DNA of 44,559 bases from contig JAJFGK010000091.1 of NCBI GenBank assembly GCA_021776195.1, positions 1 through 44,559 of the forward strand. Reading direction: 5' to 3'. A program made the translations under genes and the position numbers. Position 1 is the first letter of the stretch. The number at the start of each line of letters is the position of its first letter. The notes beneath the pieces were generated by a model. It searched no databases, had not been told where the DNA came from, and saw nothing but the letters and a program-made list of their open reading frames with translations. Shown here piece by piece: positions 16,999 through 26,361 of this stretch. The stretch is from Kiloniellaceae bacterium (GTDB taxonomy: Bacteria; Pseudomonadota; Alphaproteobacteria; Kiloniellales; Kiloniellaceae).

Positions 16999-18537
16999 AT
17001 GGTCGCAACCATGGAACCCAGCCCAAGCTACAGCGTGACGCCTCTGCTGTCCGACGACGAGCCGGATCTGCATCACCGCGCGCCGCCAACCAACGTGGAA
17101 GCCGAGCAGGCCCTGCTCGGCGCCATCCTTGCCAATAACCAGGCCTACGAGCGGGTCGCCGATTTCCTCGCCGCCGATCACTTCGCCGATCCGGTTCATG
17201 CCCGCATTTTCGAGGCCTGCGGCATCCTGATCGAGCGCGGCCAAATCGCCAACGCGGTGCAGCTCAAGAACCTCTTCGAGCGAGAAGAAGCGCTCGAGGC
17301 GGTTGGCGGCGCGCAGTATCTGGCGCGCCTGCAGGCCAGCTTCGTGACCATCATCAATGCCAAGGACTATGGCCGCACGATCCACGACCTTTTTCTGCGC
17401 CGCCAGTTGATCGACCTCGGCGGGGACATCGTCAACGAGGCCCACGAGCACGACCTGGAGGCCGACGCCTCGGGGCAGATCGAGGTCGCGGAGGAACGCC
17501 TTTACAAGCTGGCCGAGACCGGACAGACCGAAGGCGGCCTGCTGCCCTTGAAGCGCGCCGTGGTCGAGAGCGTGGGCATGGTCGAGGCGGCCATGCGCCG
17601 GGACGGCCAGGTGGCCGGTGTCTCCAGCGGCTTGCGCGATCTGGACAAGCTGTTGGGCGGGCTGCATCGGTCCGACCTGATCATCCTCGCGGCCCGGCCC
17701 TCCATGGGCAAGAGTACCCTGGCCACCAACATCGCCTTCAACATCGCGAACAGCCCGCGCGAGGAGCGCGATCCTGAAGGCAACGTCATCGAGATGCGCC
17801 AGCCGGTGGCCTTCTTTTCGCTGGAGATGTCGGCGGAGCAGCTGGCGACACGGCTGATCTCGGAGTGCAGCGGCGTCGGCTCCGACTCCATGCGCAAAGG
17901 CGAAATCAGGAACGAAGAGTTCGACCGCATTTTCGAGGCGAGCCGCCAACTCTATGAAGTGCCCCTTTTCGTCGATGACACGCCCGCGCTTTCGGTCTCC
18001 GCCCTGCGCACCCGGGCGCGCCGGATGAAGCGCCAGTTCGGCCTCAGCCTGATCGTGGTCGACTACCTGCAACTGATGCAGCCGCCGGCCGGCAAGCGCA
18101 GCGAGAACCGGGTCCAGGAAGTGTCTGAGATCACCCGTGGCCTGAAAGCCCTGGCCAAGGACCTCGACGTGCCGGTGCTGGCCCTGTCGCAGCTCTCGCG
18201 CCAGGTCGAGAACCGCGAGGACAAGCGTCCGCAGTTGGCCGACCTGCGTGAATCGGGCTCGATCGAACAGGACGCCGACGTGGTCATGTTCATCTACCGC
18301 GAACAGTACTATCTGGATCGCGCCGAGCCCATGCAGCGCGACGACGAGAATGCCGAGAAATTCCATGAGCGCTCTCAGCGCTGGCAGGAGCGCCGGGATA
18401 ACGCCGAGAACCTTTCCGACGTGATTGTCGCCAAGCAGCGCCACGGCCCGATCGGCACGATCAAGCTCTTCTTCAACGGTGCGACCACCACCTTTCAAGA
18501 CTACCAGGACGATGGCCGGCTCCCCGCCCACTACTGA
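16999..18537 (+). CDS. dnaB: Replicative DNA helicase DnaB
   Basis: DnaB is the hexameric 5'-3' helicase at the replication fork. The N-terminal primase-interacting domain contains APPTNVEAEQALLGAIL and DHFADPVHARIFEA. The RecA-like domain has Walker A in ARPSMGKSTLA (about residue 233), FFSLEMSAEQLATRL, Walker B SLIVVDYLQLM, and RLISECSGV. The C-terminal part has ALSQLSRQVENREDKRPQ and SGSIEQDADVVMFIYREQYY. Length is 512 residues. ATG at 16999 is preferred; a second ATG at 17011 is possible. It starts a long forward operon, and its last 26 bp overlap alr. Confidence 0.96.
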   Translation: MVATMEPSPSYSVTPLLSDDEPDLHHRAPPTNVEAEQALLGAILANNQAYERVADFLAADHFADPVHARIFEACGILIERGQIANAVQLKNLFEREEALEAVGGAQYLARLQASFVTIINAKDYGRTIHDLFLRRQLIDLGGDIVNEAHEHDLEADASGQIEVAEERLYKLAETGQTEGGLLPLKRAVVESVGMVEAAMRRDGQVAGVSSGLRDLDKLLGGLHRSDLIILAARPSMGKSTLATNIAFNIANSPREERDPEGNVIEMRQPVAFFSLEMSAEQLATRLISECSGVGSDSMRKGEIRNEEFDRIFEASRQLYEVPLFVDDTPALSVSALRTRARRMKRQFGLSLIVVDYLQLMQPPAGKRSENRVQEVSEITRGLKALAKDLDVPVLALSQLSRQVENREDKRPQLADLRESGSIEQDADVVMFIYREQYYLDRAEPMQRDDENAEKFHERSQRWQERRDNAENLSDVIVAKQRHGPIGTIKLFFNGATTTFQDYQDDGRLPAHY

Positions 18538-19705
18538 CCCGGGCCAGGCGGGGGCCGGGACCGACGCCAATCTCAGTCGTGCCTGCTGCCTGCTCAGCAT
18601 CGATCTCGGGGCCATCGCCGAAAACTACCAGACCCTGCGGCGCCAGTGCCACGCCCAGGCGGTCGCCGCCGTGGTCAAGGCGGACGGCTACGGTCTGGGC
18701 GCCGCCGCGGTGGCACCGGTGCTGGCGCGGGCCGGGGCGCGCTCCTTCTTCGTGGCGCAGCTCGAAGAAGCCATCGCGCTGCGGCCGGTGCTCGATGCCG
18801 TGATACCGGCCTGCTCGATCCTGGTGCTCAACGGCCTGATGCCCGGTGCCGAGGACGACTACCGGGCCCACAACATCGCGCCGGTCTTGAATTCCCTGGA
18901 GGAGATCGAACGCTGGCGTGCCTATAATCGAGCCCAATCGCTGACCTTGCCGGCGGCGGTCCATGTCGACACCGGGATGCGCCGCCTGGGCCTGTCGCCC
19001 GCCGATCTGGCGCGAATTGCGGCGGCCCCCGACCTTCTGGAGGGTCTCGTGGTGACCCTGGTCATGAGCCACCTGGCCTGCGCCGACGAACCCGAGCACC
19101 GCAAGAACGGCGAACAGCTCGCCGCCTTCAAAGCGGCGCTGTCCCATCTCCCCAAGGTCACCGCGTCCCTGGCCAATTCCGCGGGGATGCTTCTCGACCC
19201 CGCCTATCACTTTAATCTGGCGCGACCCGGAGTCGCGCTCTACGGCGTCAATCCGACTCCCGGCAGGCCCAAAGAGCTCAAGCAAGTCGTTCGTTTGCAA
19301 GGAAAAATCCTGCAGCTTGGCGAAATTGACGCTGGCGAGACCGTTGGCTATGGTGCGACCTACCGTGCCGCGACGCGCCGAACCATCGCGACCGTGGGGG
19401 CCGGTTACGCCGACGGATTTTTGCGCCATCTCTCCAATCGAGCCCATGCCTTCATCGAGGGCCGTCAGGTGCCTCTGGTAGGACGTGTTTCCATGGATCT
19501 CATCACACTCGACGTTACGGACCTGCCGGCGGCGGCGGTCCGGCCCGGCAGTTGGGTCGACCTGATCGGGAGCGGCGATGGAGTCGAACGGCTGGCCGAG
19601 GAGGCCGGGACGATCGGCTATGAGATCCTCACCAGCCTGGGCCGGCGCTATCACCGGCACTACCTCGGGCCCGATCAGGTCGCGCCAACCAGAGCCGGCG
19701 CATGA
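18512..19705 (+). CDS. alr: Alanine racemase (canonical)
   Basis: This PLP enzyme makes D-alanine for peptidoglycan. Lys56 in VVKADGYGLG is the PLP lysine, and HVDTGMRRLG, RPGVALYG and VGYGATYRAATRR (catalytic Tyr) follow. GRVSMDLITLDVT is the canonical region containing the active-site Asp. Length is 397 residues, with a low-complexity first 25. The ATG at 18512 overlaps the end of dnaB in another frame, and the stop overlaps mlaE by 4 nt (ATGA). Placement after dnaB is common in alphaproteobacteria. A second, divergent racemase lies at 37451-38641. Confidence 0.95.
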   Translation: MAGSPPTTDPGQAGAGTDANLSRACCLLSIDLGAIAENYQTLRRQCHAQAVAAVVKADGYGLGAAAVAPVLARAGARSFFVAQLEEAIALRPVLDAVIPACSILVLNGLMPGAEDDYRAHNIAPVLNSLEEIERWRAYNRAQSLTLPAAVHVDTGMRRLGLSPADLARIAAAPDLLEGLVVTLVMSHLACADEPEHRKNGEQLAAFKAALSHLPKVTASLANSAGMLLDPAYHFNLARPGVALYGVNPTPGRPKELKQVVRLQGKILQLGEIDAGETVGYGATYRAATRRTIATVGAGYADGFLRHLSNRAHAFIEGRQVPLVGRVSMDLITLDVTDLPAAAVRPGSWVDLIGSGDGVERLAEEAGTIGYEILTSLGRRYHRHYLGPDQVAPTRAGA

Positions 19706-20478
19706 GGGGCGTGTTACAGCCGGTCGGCCGCGCCGCCCTGGCCTTTCTCGGCGCTGTCGGGCGGCTCTCCTTCTTTGCCCTAGTCTCGCTCTCCCACTGC
19801 CTGCGGCCACCCTACTATCCGCGACTGATCCTGCGGCAGATGATCGAGGTCGGCTACTATTCCCTGCCGGTGGTGGGGCTGACCGCGATTTTCACCGGCA
19901 TGGTGCTCGCCCTGCAGACCTATACCGGGTTCCAGCGTTTTTCGGCCGAAAGTGCGATTCCCAATGTGGTCATCGTCTCGATCACCCGCGAACTCGGACC
20001 GGTCCTCGCCGGCCTGATGGTCGCCGGGCGGGTCGGTGCGGCCATGGCCGCCGAGATCGGCACCATGCGGGTGACCGAACAGATCGACGCGCTCAACACG
20101 CTGGCGACCAACCCCTACAAGTACCTGGTGGCGCCCCGACTGATCGCCGGCATCGCCATGATGCCGGTCCTGGTGCTGGTCGCCGACATCATCGGTGTTT
20201 TCGGCGGCTATCTCGTTTCGGTCCACAAGCTGGGCTTCAATCCCGACAGCTACCTGAAGAACACGATCGATTTCATGGAGCCGATCGACGTGATCTCCGG
20301 CCTGGTGAAGGCCGCCGCGTTCGGCTTTCTGGTGACCTTGATGGGTTGCTATCACGGCTACCACTCAAAGGGCGGCGCCCAGGGCGTCGGCGCCGCGACG
20401 ACCAACGCCGTGGTCTCGGCCTCCATCCTGATCCTCTGCTTCAACTACTTCATTACCGAGCTTTTCTTCGCGCGATGA
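19702..20478 (+). CDS. mlaE: MlaE-family ABC transporter permease (phospholipid transport)
   Basis: This is the inner-membrane permease of an Mla-type lipid transporter, 258 residues with about five or six transmembrane helices. Family motifs include GLTAIFTGMVLALQTYTGF, RELGPVLAGLMVAGRVGAAM, ALNTLATNPYKYLVAPR and KAAAFGFLVTLMGCYHGY. It overlaps alr by 4 nt upstream and mlaF by 4 nt downstream, so the ATPase and permease are translationally coupled. The MCE-domain subunit MlaD, normally next to these genes, is absent here. Confidence 0.94.
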   Translation: MRGVLQPVGRAALAFLGAVGRLSFFALVSLSHCLRPPYYPRLILRQMIEVGYYSLPVVGLTAIFTGMVLALQTYTGFQRFSAESAIPNVVIVSITRELGPVLAGLMVAGRVGAAMAAEIGTMRVTEQIDALNTLATNPYKYLVAPRLIAGIAMMPVLVLVADIIGVFGGYLVSVHKLGFNPDSYLKNTIDFMEPIDVISGLVKAAAFGFLVTLMGCYHGYHSKGGAQGVGAATTNAVVSASILILCFNYFITELFFAR

Positions 20479-21272
20479 CAAGCGACACAAGCGCCGTATC
20501 CGGACCCGCGCCCAAGATCCGCGTTCGCGGGCTCAAGAAGGCCTTTGGGGCCAAGCGCGTGCTCGACGGCATCGATTTCGACCTGCCGAGCGGGCAGTCC
20601 CTGGCGATCATTGGCGGCTCGGGTACCGGCAAGTCGGTCACCATCAAATGCGTGCTCGGGCTGCTCCAGGCCGATGCGGGATCGATTCAAATCGACGGCG
20701 AGGAAGTTCTAGGCCTGGGCGAAGGCGACATGGAGCGGGTTCGCCGCAAGTTCGGCATGTTGTTTCAGAACGCCGCGCTGTTCGATTCCCTGCCGATCTG
20801 GGAAAACGTCGCCTTCGGCCTGATCCAGGCCCATGGCATGGCGCGCGACAAGGCCCGCGACATCGCCTTCGACAAGCTCGAGCAGGTCGGGCTCGGGCCG
20901 GACGTGGCGGCGCTTTATCCGGCCGAGCTCTCAGGCGGCATGCGCAAACGGGTCGGCCTGGCCCGCGCCATCGCCACCGAACCCGACATACTCTTCTTCG
21001 ACGAACCGACCACCGGGCTCGATCCGATCATGGGCGATGTGATCGACAAACTGATCGTGAAGTGCGTCCGCGACCTGGGCGCCACGGCGCTCTCGATCAC
21101 GCACGACATGGCGAGCGTTCGCCGCATTTCCGACTCAATTGCCATGATCTATGGCGGGCATGTTGTCTGGCAGGGACCGACGAGCCAAATGGATCGCTCC
21201 GGCAACGCCTACCTGGAGCAGTTTATCACCGGTGCTCTCGAGGGTCCGATCCAGACCCAGCCCGGGGCCTGA
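20475..21272 (+). CDS. mlaF: MlaF-family ABC transporter ATP-binding protein
   Basis: This is the ATPase of the Mla lipid transporter, 265 residues. Walker A GGSGTGKS is at residues 47-54. The Q-loop region is GMLFQNAALFDSL, the signature is LSGGMRKRVGLARAI, Walker B is ILFFDEPTTGLDP, and the H-loop is SITHDMAS. The ALFDSL and DPIMGDVID segments are typical of MlaF/Ttg2A rather than other ABC ATPases. The ATG overlaps the mlaE stop by 4 nt. radA follows after 23 bp. Confidence 0.94.
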   Translation: MTSDTSAVSGPAPKIRVRGLKKAFGAKRVLDGIDFDLPSGQSLAIIGGSGTGKSVTIKCVLGLLQADAGSIQIDGEEVLGLGEGDMERVRRKFGMLFQNAALFDSLPIWENVAFGLIQAHGMARDKARDIAFDKLEQVGLGPDVAALYPAELSGGMRKRVGLARAIATEPDILFFDEPTTGLDPIMGDVIDKLIVKCVRDLGATALSITHDMASVRRISDSIAMIYGGHVVWQGPTSQMDRSGNAYLEQFITGALEGPIQTQPGA

Positions 21273-21295
21273 GACGGAACGGAGAGGGGAAGCGC

Positions 21296-22771
21296 TTGGC
21301 CAAGCCGCAATCGCGTTTTGTGTGCCAGTCCTGCGGATCGGTCTTTGGCAAGTGGGCCGGACGGTGCGAGGGCTGTGGCGCGTGGAACTCGATCGCCGAG
21401 GAACCCTCCGGCGCGGTCGGCGGCCCTGGATCGCCGCTCGCGCGCGGCGGCAAGGGGCGCCCCTTGCAGTTCGCGCCCCTGAAAGGCGAAACCGCCAGCC
21501 CGCCGCGCCTGCTCAGCGGCATCGGCGAGCTCGACCGGGTCTGCGGCGGCGGCCTGGTTGCCGGTGCCTCGATCCTGGTCGGCGGCGATCCCGGGATCGG
21601 TAAGTCCACGCTGCTGCTGCAGGCGGTTGCCAGCCTGGCGATGCGCATGGGCTCCGAGGGGCGCTGTCTCTATATTTCCGGTGAGGAATCGGTCGACCAG
21701 GTACGCATGCGCGCCGCGCGCATGGGAGTGCAGGACGCCCCGCTGGAACTCGCCGCGGCCACTGCCCTGCGCGACATCCTGGCCAGCCTCGACAGCCTGA
21801 CCCGGCCCGGCGTGGTGGTGATCGATTCGATCCAGACCATGGCGATCGACAGTCTCGAGTCGGCGCCCGGCACGGTCTCTCAGGTTCGCGCCTGCGCCCA
21901 GGCCCTGATTCAGCTCGCCAAGATCCGCGGCTTCACGGTCTTCCTGGTGGGCCACGTCACCAAGGAAGGCCTGATTGCCGGCCCCAAGGTCCTGGAGCAT
22001 ATGGTCGACACGGTGCTGACCTTCGAGGGCGAACGCGGCCACCACTTCCGCATTCTGAGGGCGGTCAAGAACCGCTTCGGCGCGACCGACGAAATTGGGG
22101 TCTTCGAGATGGCCGAGGCCGGTCTGATCGAGGTGGAGAACCCCTCGGCCTTGTTTCTCTCCGACCGCGAGGGCGACATTTCGGGCGCCGCGGTCTTCGC
22201 CGGTATCGAGGGGACCCGTCCTCTGCTGGTGGAGATACAGGCCCTGGTCACGCCTTCGCCGCTGGGCACGCCGCGCCGCGCCGTCGTCGGCTGGGATTCG
22301 GCGCGCCTGGCCATGGTCCTGGCCGTACTTGAGGCGCGCTGCGGCGTGCGGCTGGCCCAGCACGATGTTTTCCTCAACGTGGCGGGAGGCTTGCGGATTA
22401 CCGAGCCCAGCGCCGATCTCGCCGTGGCCGCGGCGCTGCTCTCGGCCGCCGACGGCCTGCCGGTTCCCGAGGGCAGCGTCCTCTTCGGCGAGATCGGGCT
22501 ATCGGGCGAGGTCCGCATGGTCAGCCAGCGCGAGCTGCGCCTGAAGGAGGCCGCCAAGCTGGGCTTCACGCGGGCGATCCTGCCCCGGGCCGGCGCATCC
22601 TCCACGGCCAAGGGCAAGTCACCAAAGGGCGACGCCGGGCGCGGCGCCGCAAAGGGTTTCACGATCACGGAGCTTTCGCACCTGAGCGATCTCCTGCGGC
22701 TGCTGCGCGAGGGGTCCCGCGACGGGGCCAGCCAGGATGCCGCCCGGCAAGGCGTGGGGCAGAGGGCATGA
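21296..22771 (+). CDS. radA: DNA repair protein RadA/Sms
   Basis: RadA is a DnaB-like branch-migration helicase in recombinational repair. An N-terminal C4 zinc finger is present (CQSCG ... CEGCG). Walker A is GGDPGIGKSTLL, and the KNRFG RadA signature is in RAVKNRFGATDE. A C-terminal Lon-protease-like domain contains LNVAGGLRITEPSADLAVAA and FGEIGLSGEVR. Length is 491 residues. The start is TTG at 21296, preceded by GAGAGGGGA; no ATG or GTG lies closer to the zinc finger. It overlaps cvpA by 4 nt. Confidence 0.94.
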   Translation: MAKPQSRFVCQSCGSVFGKWAGRCEGCGAWNSIAEEPSGAVGGPGSPLARGGKGRPLQFAPLKGETASPPRLLSGIGELDRVCGGGLVAGASILVGGDPGIGKSTLLLQAVASLAMRMGSEGRCLYISGEESVDQVRMRAARMGVQDAPLELAAATALRDILASLDSLTRPGVVVIDSIQTMAIDSLESAPGTVSQVRACAQALIQLAKIRGFTVFLVGHVTKEGLIAGPKVLEHMVDTVLTFEGERGHHFRILRAVKNRFGATDEIGVFEMAEAGLIEVENPSALFLSDREGDISGAAVFAGIEGTRPLLVEIQALVTPSPLGTPRRAVVGWDSARLAMVLAVLEARCGVRLAQHDVFLNVAGGLRITEPSADLAVAAALLSAADGLPVPEGSVLFGEIGLSGEVRMVSQRELRLKEAAKLGFTRAILPRAGASSTAKGKSPKGDAGRGAAKGFTITELSHLSDLLRLLREGSRDGASQDAARQGVGQRA

Positions 22772-23433
22772 GCGGGTTGCTTCAGGACCTGCCGATCAAT
22801 CCGATCGATCTCATCGTGCTGGTCGTGCTGGCGATATCCGGTCTGCTCGGCCTGTTTCGCGGGTTCGTGCATGAAGTTCTCGGCATCTTCGCCTGGATCG
22901 GCGCGGGTTTGGCCACGCTCTATGGCTTCGTGCCCCTGCAACCCTATGCCCACCGCTATATCTCCATTCCCCTTCTGGCCGATGTGGCCACCGGCGTTGG
23001 CATCTTCCTGGTGGTGCTGATCGTCCTCTCCCTGGCGGTTCGCCTCTTGGCCATTAAGGTCAAGGAAAGCGCCCTTGGCGTTCTCGACCGTTCCCTGGGG
23101 CTGGCCTTCGGGCTGCTGCGCGGGGTCGCCCTGGTTTGTCTCGCCTGGATCGCATTCGCGGCCTGGATCCCGCAGACCAGTTGGCCGGATTGGGTCGAAG
23201 AGGCCAAGAGCCCGCCGCTGCTCGATGAAGGCGGGCGGGTCATGATCGCCCTGGTGCCCGAAGACCTGCTGCAGGACGGCACCGATGCCTTGAAGGACAT
23301 GATCCGTGACGACAAGGGATTCGAGGGCCTGCAGAGCCCGGTCACAAAAGGCGATGCATCGCAAAGCGAACCCGTCTATAACGCCGAAGATCGCGATGCC
23401 TTGCAGCAGAAGATCGAAGAGAACTCCCAATGA
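22768..23433 (+). CDS. cvpA: CvpA family membrane protein
   Basis: This is a 221-residue protein with four transmembrane helices in the first 140 residues. It has the CvpA landmarks NPIDLIVLVVLAISGLLGLFRGF and DRSLGLAFGLLRG. A hydrophilic acidic tail follows. CvpA was named for colicin V production; later work links it to envelope stress, and the biochemical role is unclear. Adjacent purF is the usual neighbour of cvpA in proteobacteria, and the two overlap here by 4 nt. Confidence 0.9.
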   Translation: MSGLLQDLPINPIDLIVLVVLAISGLLGLFRGFVHEVLGIFAWIGAGLATLYGFVPLQPYAHRYISIPLLADVATGVGIFLVVLIVLSLAVRLLAIKVKESALGVLDRSLGLAFGLLRGVALVCLAWIAFAAWIPQTSWPDWVEEAKSPPLLDEGGRVMIALVPEDLLQDGTDALKDMIRDDKGFEGLQSPVTKGDASQSEPVYNAEDRDALQQKIEENSQ

Positions 23434-24920
23434 GCCCAGCAAAGCCACCGCCCGTGAGTCCCCTGGCCACCGAAAGCTGTCCCTGGGACGACGACAAGCT
23501 GCGCGAGGAATGCGGCGTCTTCGGCATTTTCGGCCACAGCGATTCGGCGGCCCACACCGCCCTGGGGCTGCACGCCCTGCAGCACCGCGGCCAGGAAGCC
23601 GCCGGCATCGTCTCCTTCGGCGGCCGGCAGTTCAACGCCCACCGCGATATCGGCCAGGTCGGCGATATCTTTTCCAGCAATTCGGTCATGGAGCGCCTGC
23701 GCGGTCACGCCTCGATCGGCCACAACCGCTACTCGACCACGGGCGGGTCGGGACTGCGCAATGTCCAGCCGCTCTTTGCCGATCTCGATCTGGGCGGCTT
23801 TGCGCTGGCCCACAACGGCAACCTGACCAACGCCAGGCAACTGCGCCAGGATCTGGTCAGCAGGGGGGCCATCTTCCAGTCGACCTCCGATACCGAGGTC
23901 ATCATCCACCTGACAGCGACGGCTGGCGGGGCAAACCTGCTGGATCGCCTGATCAGGGCCTTGCGGCGGGTCGAGGGCGCCTATTCGCTGGTCGCCCTGA
24001 CCGAGGACTGCGTCATTGGCCTGCGCGATCCGCTCGGCGTCCGCCCGCTGGTCTTGGGACGGCTGGAAGACACCCACATCGTGACCTCCGAGACCTGCGC
24101 CCTGGATATTATCGGCGCCGAGTATCTGCGCGACGTCGAACCTGGCGAGTTGGTGGTCTTGAGCAAGGACGGCGTTGAAAGCCACCGCCCCTTCCCGCGC
24201 GCGCCTCAACGTCCCTGCGTCTTCGAGCACATCTACTTCGCCCGTCCCGACTCGCTGATCGGCGGCGATTCGGTCTACGCCTCGCGCAAACGTATCGGCG
24301 CGGTCCTGGCCCGCGAGGATCCGGTGGCCGCCGACGTGATCGTCCCGGTGCCCGATTCCGGCGTACCGGCGGCCATCGGCTATGCCGAGGAGGCGGGCAT
24401 CCCCTTCGAACTGGGTATCATCCGCAATCACTACGTCGGCCGTACCTTCATCGAGCCCGGCCAGCAAATCCGTAACCTGGGCGTCAAACTGAAGCACAAC
24501 GCCAACCGCGGCGTCCTCGACGGCAAGCGGGTCGTGCTGGTCGACGACTCCATCGTGCGCGGCACCACCTCGATCAAGATTGTCGAGATGGTGCGCGCCG
24601 CCGGGGCGGCGGAGGTTCACATGCGCATTGCGGCGCCGCCGACGGCCTTTCCCTGCTTTTACGGCATCGACACTCCGGAAAAAGACGAGCTGCTGGCCTC
24701 GCGCATGAATGTCGCCGCGATGGCCGCGCATATCGGCGTCGACTCGCTCTCGTTCATTTCGGTGGATGGCCTTTACCAGGCCATGAAGGAGGAAGAGCGC
24801 AATCCGGCCTGCCCGCAGTTTTGCGACGCCTGCTTCACGGGGGACTACCCCATTGCCCTGACCGACTACCTCGATGACGGCGACAAACGGCAGTTGTCTC
24901 TCTTGGCGGAAATGGGCTGA
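23430..24920 (+). CDS. purF: Amidophosphoribosyltransferase
   Basis: This enzyme catalyses the first committed step of purine synthesis, PRPP plus glutamine to phosphoribosylamine. An N-terminal propeptide ends before Cys28 of CGVFGIFG, the glutaminase nucleophile. [20 protein letters not shown] and AHNGNLTN complete the glutaminase site. The phosphoribosyltransferase loop is [14 protein letters not shown]. Cys residues in [21 protein letters not shown] and FCDACFTG match the Fe-S-cluster (Bacillus-type) class. Length is 496 residues. Confidence 0.96.
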   Translation: MSPAKPPPVSPLATESCPWDDDKLREECGVFGIFGHSDSAAHTALGLHALQHRGQEAAGIVSFGGRQFNAHRDIGQVGDIFSSNSVMERLRGHASIGHNRYSTTGGSGLRNVQPLFADLDLGGFALAHNGNLTNARQLRQDLVSRGAIFQSTSDTEVIIHLTATAGGANLLDRLIRALRRVEGAYSLVALTEDCVIGLRDPLGVRPLVLGRLEDTHIVTSETCALDIIGAEYLRDVEPGELVVLSKDGVESHRPFPRAPQRPCVFEHIYFARPDSLIGGDSVYASRKRIGAVLAREDPVAADVIVPVPDSGVPAAIGYAEEAGIPFELGIIRNHYVGRTFIEPGQQIRNLGVKLKHNANRGVLDGKRVVLVDDSIVRGTTSIKIVEMVRAAGAAEVHMRIAAPPTAFPCFYGIDTPEKDELLASRMNVAAMAAHIGVDSLSFISVDGLYQAMKEEERNPACPQFCDACFTGDYPIALTDYLDDGDKRQLSLLAEMG

Positions 24921-24958
24921 CCTCCGAAGGCTTATCGGCGGCAAGGAGGCAGAGCTCT

Positions 24959-25456
24959 ATGGCAAGCGCCGTCCCGCAGCTGCTCGCCGGCGCGACCGGT
25001 GCGACGATCTTCTCGCAGTTGCCGGCCTTCGCTCAACAGTACCTGCAGCGCCTCGGCGGGCATCTCGCCGCGGCCGAAGAGCGGGCCACGCAAATTCGCG
25101 CCGACGCGCGCAGCTTCGATCTGTCGCCGGACGATTACATCGCGCGGTTTCTCGACAGTCCGTCGCACGTTCTGGAGGGCCGGCACATGCAAGCCAGCCT
25201 GGCCGCGGCCGAGCGTCTGCGCGACACCCACGATACCTTCCTGGCCAGCCCGGCCTGGAAGCTGCCGCTGACCCTCTTCAGCCATCTCGACCCCTTGCTG
25301 GCCAAGGCCACGCTCCGGGTCTATGAACCTGCGCTTTCCCTGTCGCTCCAGGGTGGCCTCTATGCCCTTCTGGGCTGTCTCATCGGCGCCGCAGTTCCAC
25401 GGATCTTCACGGCCTGGCGTCGCCGCCGTCTCAGGCGTTCAAAGGTGACACAATGA
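24959..25456 (+). CDS. DUF2937 family protein
   Basis: This is a 165-residue protein with an N-terminal hydrophobic segment, a helical charged middle (QQYLQRLGGHLAAAEERATQ) and a C-terminal membrane helix (GLYALLGCLIGAAVPRIF) followed by a very basic tail. This arrangement matches the DUF2937 family of uncharacterised proteobacterial proteins. AGGAGG lies 9 nt before the ATG. It is placed 38 bp after purF and overlaps the SDR gene by 4 nt, so it is part of the operon. Function is unknown. Confidence 0.7.
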   Translation: MASAVPQLLAGATGATIFSQLPAFAQQYLQRLGGHLAAAEERATQIRADARSFDLSPDDYIARFLDSPSHVLEGRHMQASLAAAERLRDTHDTFLASPAWKLPLTLFSHLDPLLAKATLRVYEPALSLSLQGGLYALLGCLIGAAVPRIFTAWRRRRLRRSKVTQ

Positions 25457-26205
25457 CCTCAGAGCAAATCGGCGCGACCGACCCCATCAGGCACGACTTT
25501 GCCGGGCGGGTCGCCTTGGTGACAGGGGCCTCGCGCGGCATCGGCGCGGCCGTTGCCGAGGCCCTGGGCCGGGCCGGTGCACAAGTCGTCGCGGTCGCGC
25601 GCACCGTTGGCGGGCTCGAAGAACTCGACGACCGTATCCGCAAGGCGGGCGGTCCGGGCGCGCTGCTGGTCCCCCACGATCTGCGCGATCAGGACGGTCT
25701 CGATCGCCTCGGTGCGTCGCTCTACGAGCGCTATGGGCGGCTCGACTGCCTGGTGGCCGCCGCCGCTCAACTGGGCGTACTGTCGCCCTGCGGCCACATC
25801 GAGCCCAAGGTCTGGAACGACGTCCTGGCGGTCAATCTCACGGCGAACCACCGACTCCTGCGCAGCCTCGACCCCCTGCTGCGGCGCGCGACGGCGGGAC
25901 GGGTCGTAGTTCTGGGCGACCGCGTGGCCGAACGGACACCGGCCTACTGGGCCGCCTATGCCGCTTCGAAGGCGGGCTTGGAGACCGTGGCTCTGTGCTA
26001 CGCCGCCGAGGTCGAGCGATCCGAGATACGCTGCAATATCTGGCGTCCCGGGCCGACGCGCACGGCCCTGCGTGCGCAAGCTTTTCCAGGTGAAGATCCG
26101 ATATCTCTTCCCAGTCCCGAAGGATGCACTGATGGGATCTTGTCACTGTTATCCCCAGATTGTCTCGTCAATGGAGAAGTTCTGGGGCCGGAGTACAAAT
26201 CGTAA
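25453..26205 (+). CDS. Short-chain dehydrogenase/reductase
   Basis: This is a 250-residue classical SDR. The nucleotide-binding TGASRGIGAAVAEAL is near residue 25. The AVNLTANHRLLR region holds the structural Asn, and the catalytic YAASK follows, with WRPGPTRTALRAQ after it. The usual catalytic Ser before YxxxK is less clear: the strand reads VVVLGDRVAE, where a Ser is normally found. That may indicate altered activity or a non-enzymatic role, as in some YciK-like SDRs. Substrate is unknown. It is the last gene of the dnaB-to-SDR operon. Confidence 0.85.
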   Translation: MTSEQIGATDPIRHDFAGRVALVTGASRGIGAAVAEALGRAGAQVVAVARTVGGLEELDDRIRKAGGPGALLVPHDLRDQDGLDRLGASLYERYGRLDCLVAAAAQLGVLSPCGHIEPKVWNDVLAVNLTANHRLLRSLDPLLRRATAGRVVVLGDRVAERTPAYWAAYAASKAGLETVALCYAAEVERSEIRCNIWRPGPTRTALRAQAFPGEDPISLPSPEGCTDGILSLLSPDCLVNGEVLGPEYKS

Positions 26206-26268
26206 AAACAAACCTGACAAAGAGCGGCATCGTTTGTTCCCTAATCTGTTCCGCTGGTCTGCACTGCT

Positions 26269-26306
26269 CGAAACGAAGCGGTCCGTTTCGCCCGGCTACT
26301 TTTTTT
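26269..26306 (+). terminator. Possible terminator at the end of the dnaB-SDR operon
   Basis: CGAAACG (26269-26275) and CGTTTCG (26284-26290) form a 7-bp stem with an 8-nt loop. A run of seven T residues begins at 26300, but 9 nt separate stem and T-run, so it would be a weak or extended terminator. Confidence 0.4.
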
Positions 26307-26361
26307 GTTTTTGTTAAATTCGCTCAATCTACTTAATTTTCGGCTGAAAATCTGTTTTCGG

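Noticed and set aside
16820..17038. 72-codon frame across the dnaB start
   Set aside because: It overlaps the dnaB N-terminus in another frame and passes through a hairpin, with no domain.
26234..26251. LexA-type GTTC repeat
   Set aside because: The two GTTC halves are separated by 8 bp, whereas the alphaproteobacterial LexA box needs 7, and the downstream gene is not an SOS gene.
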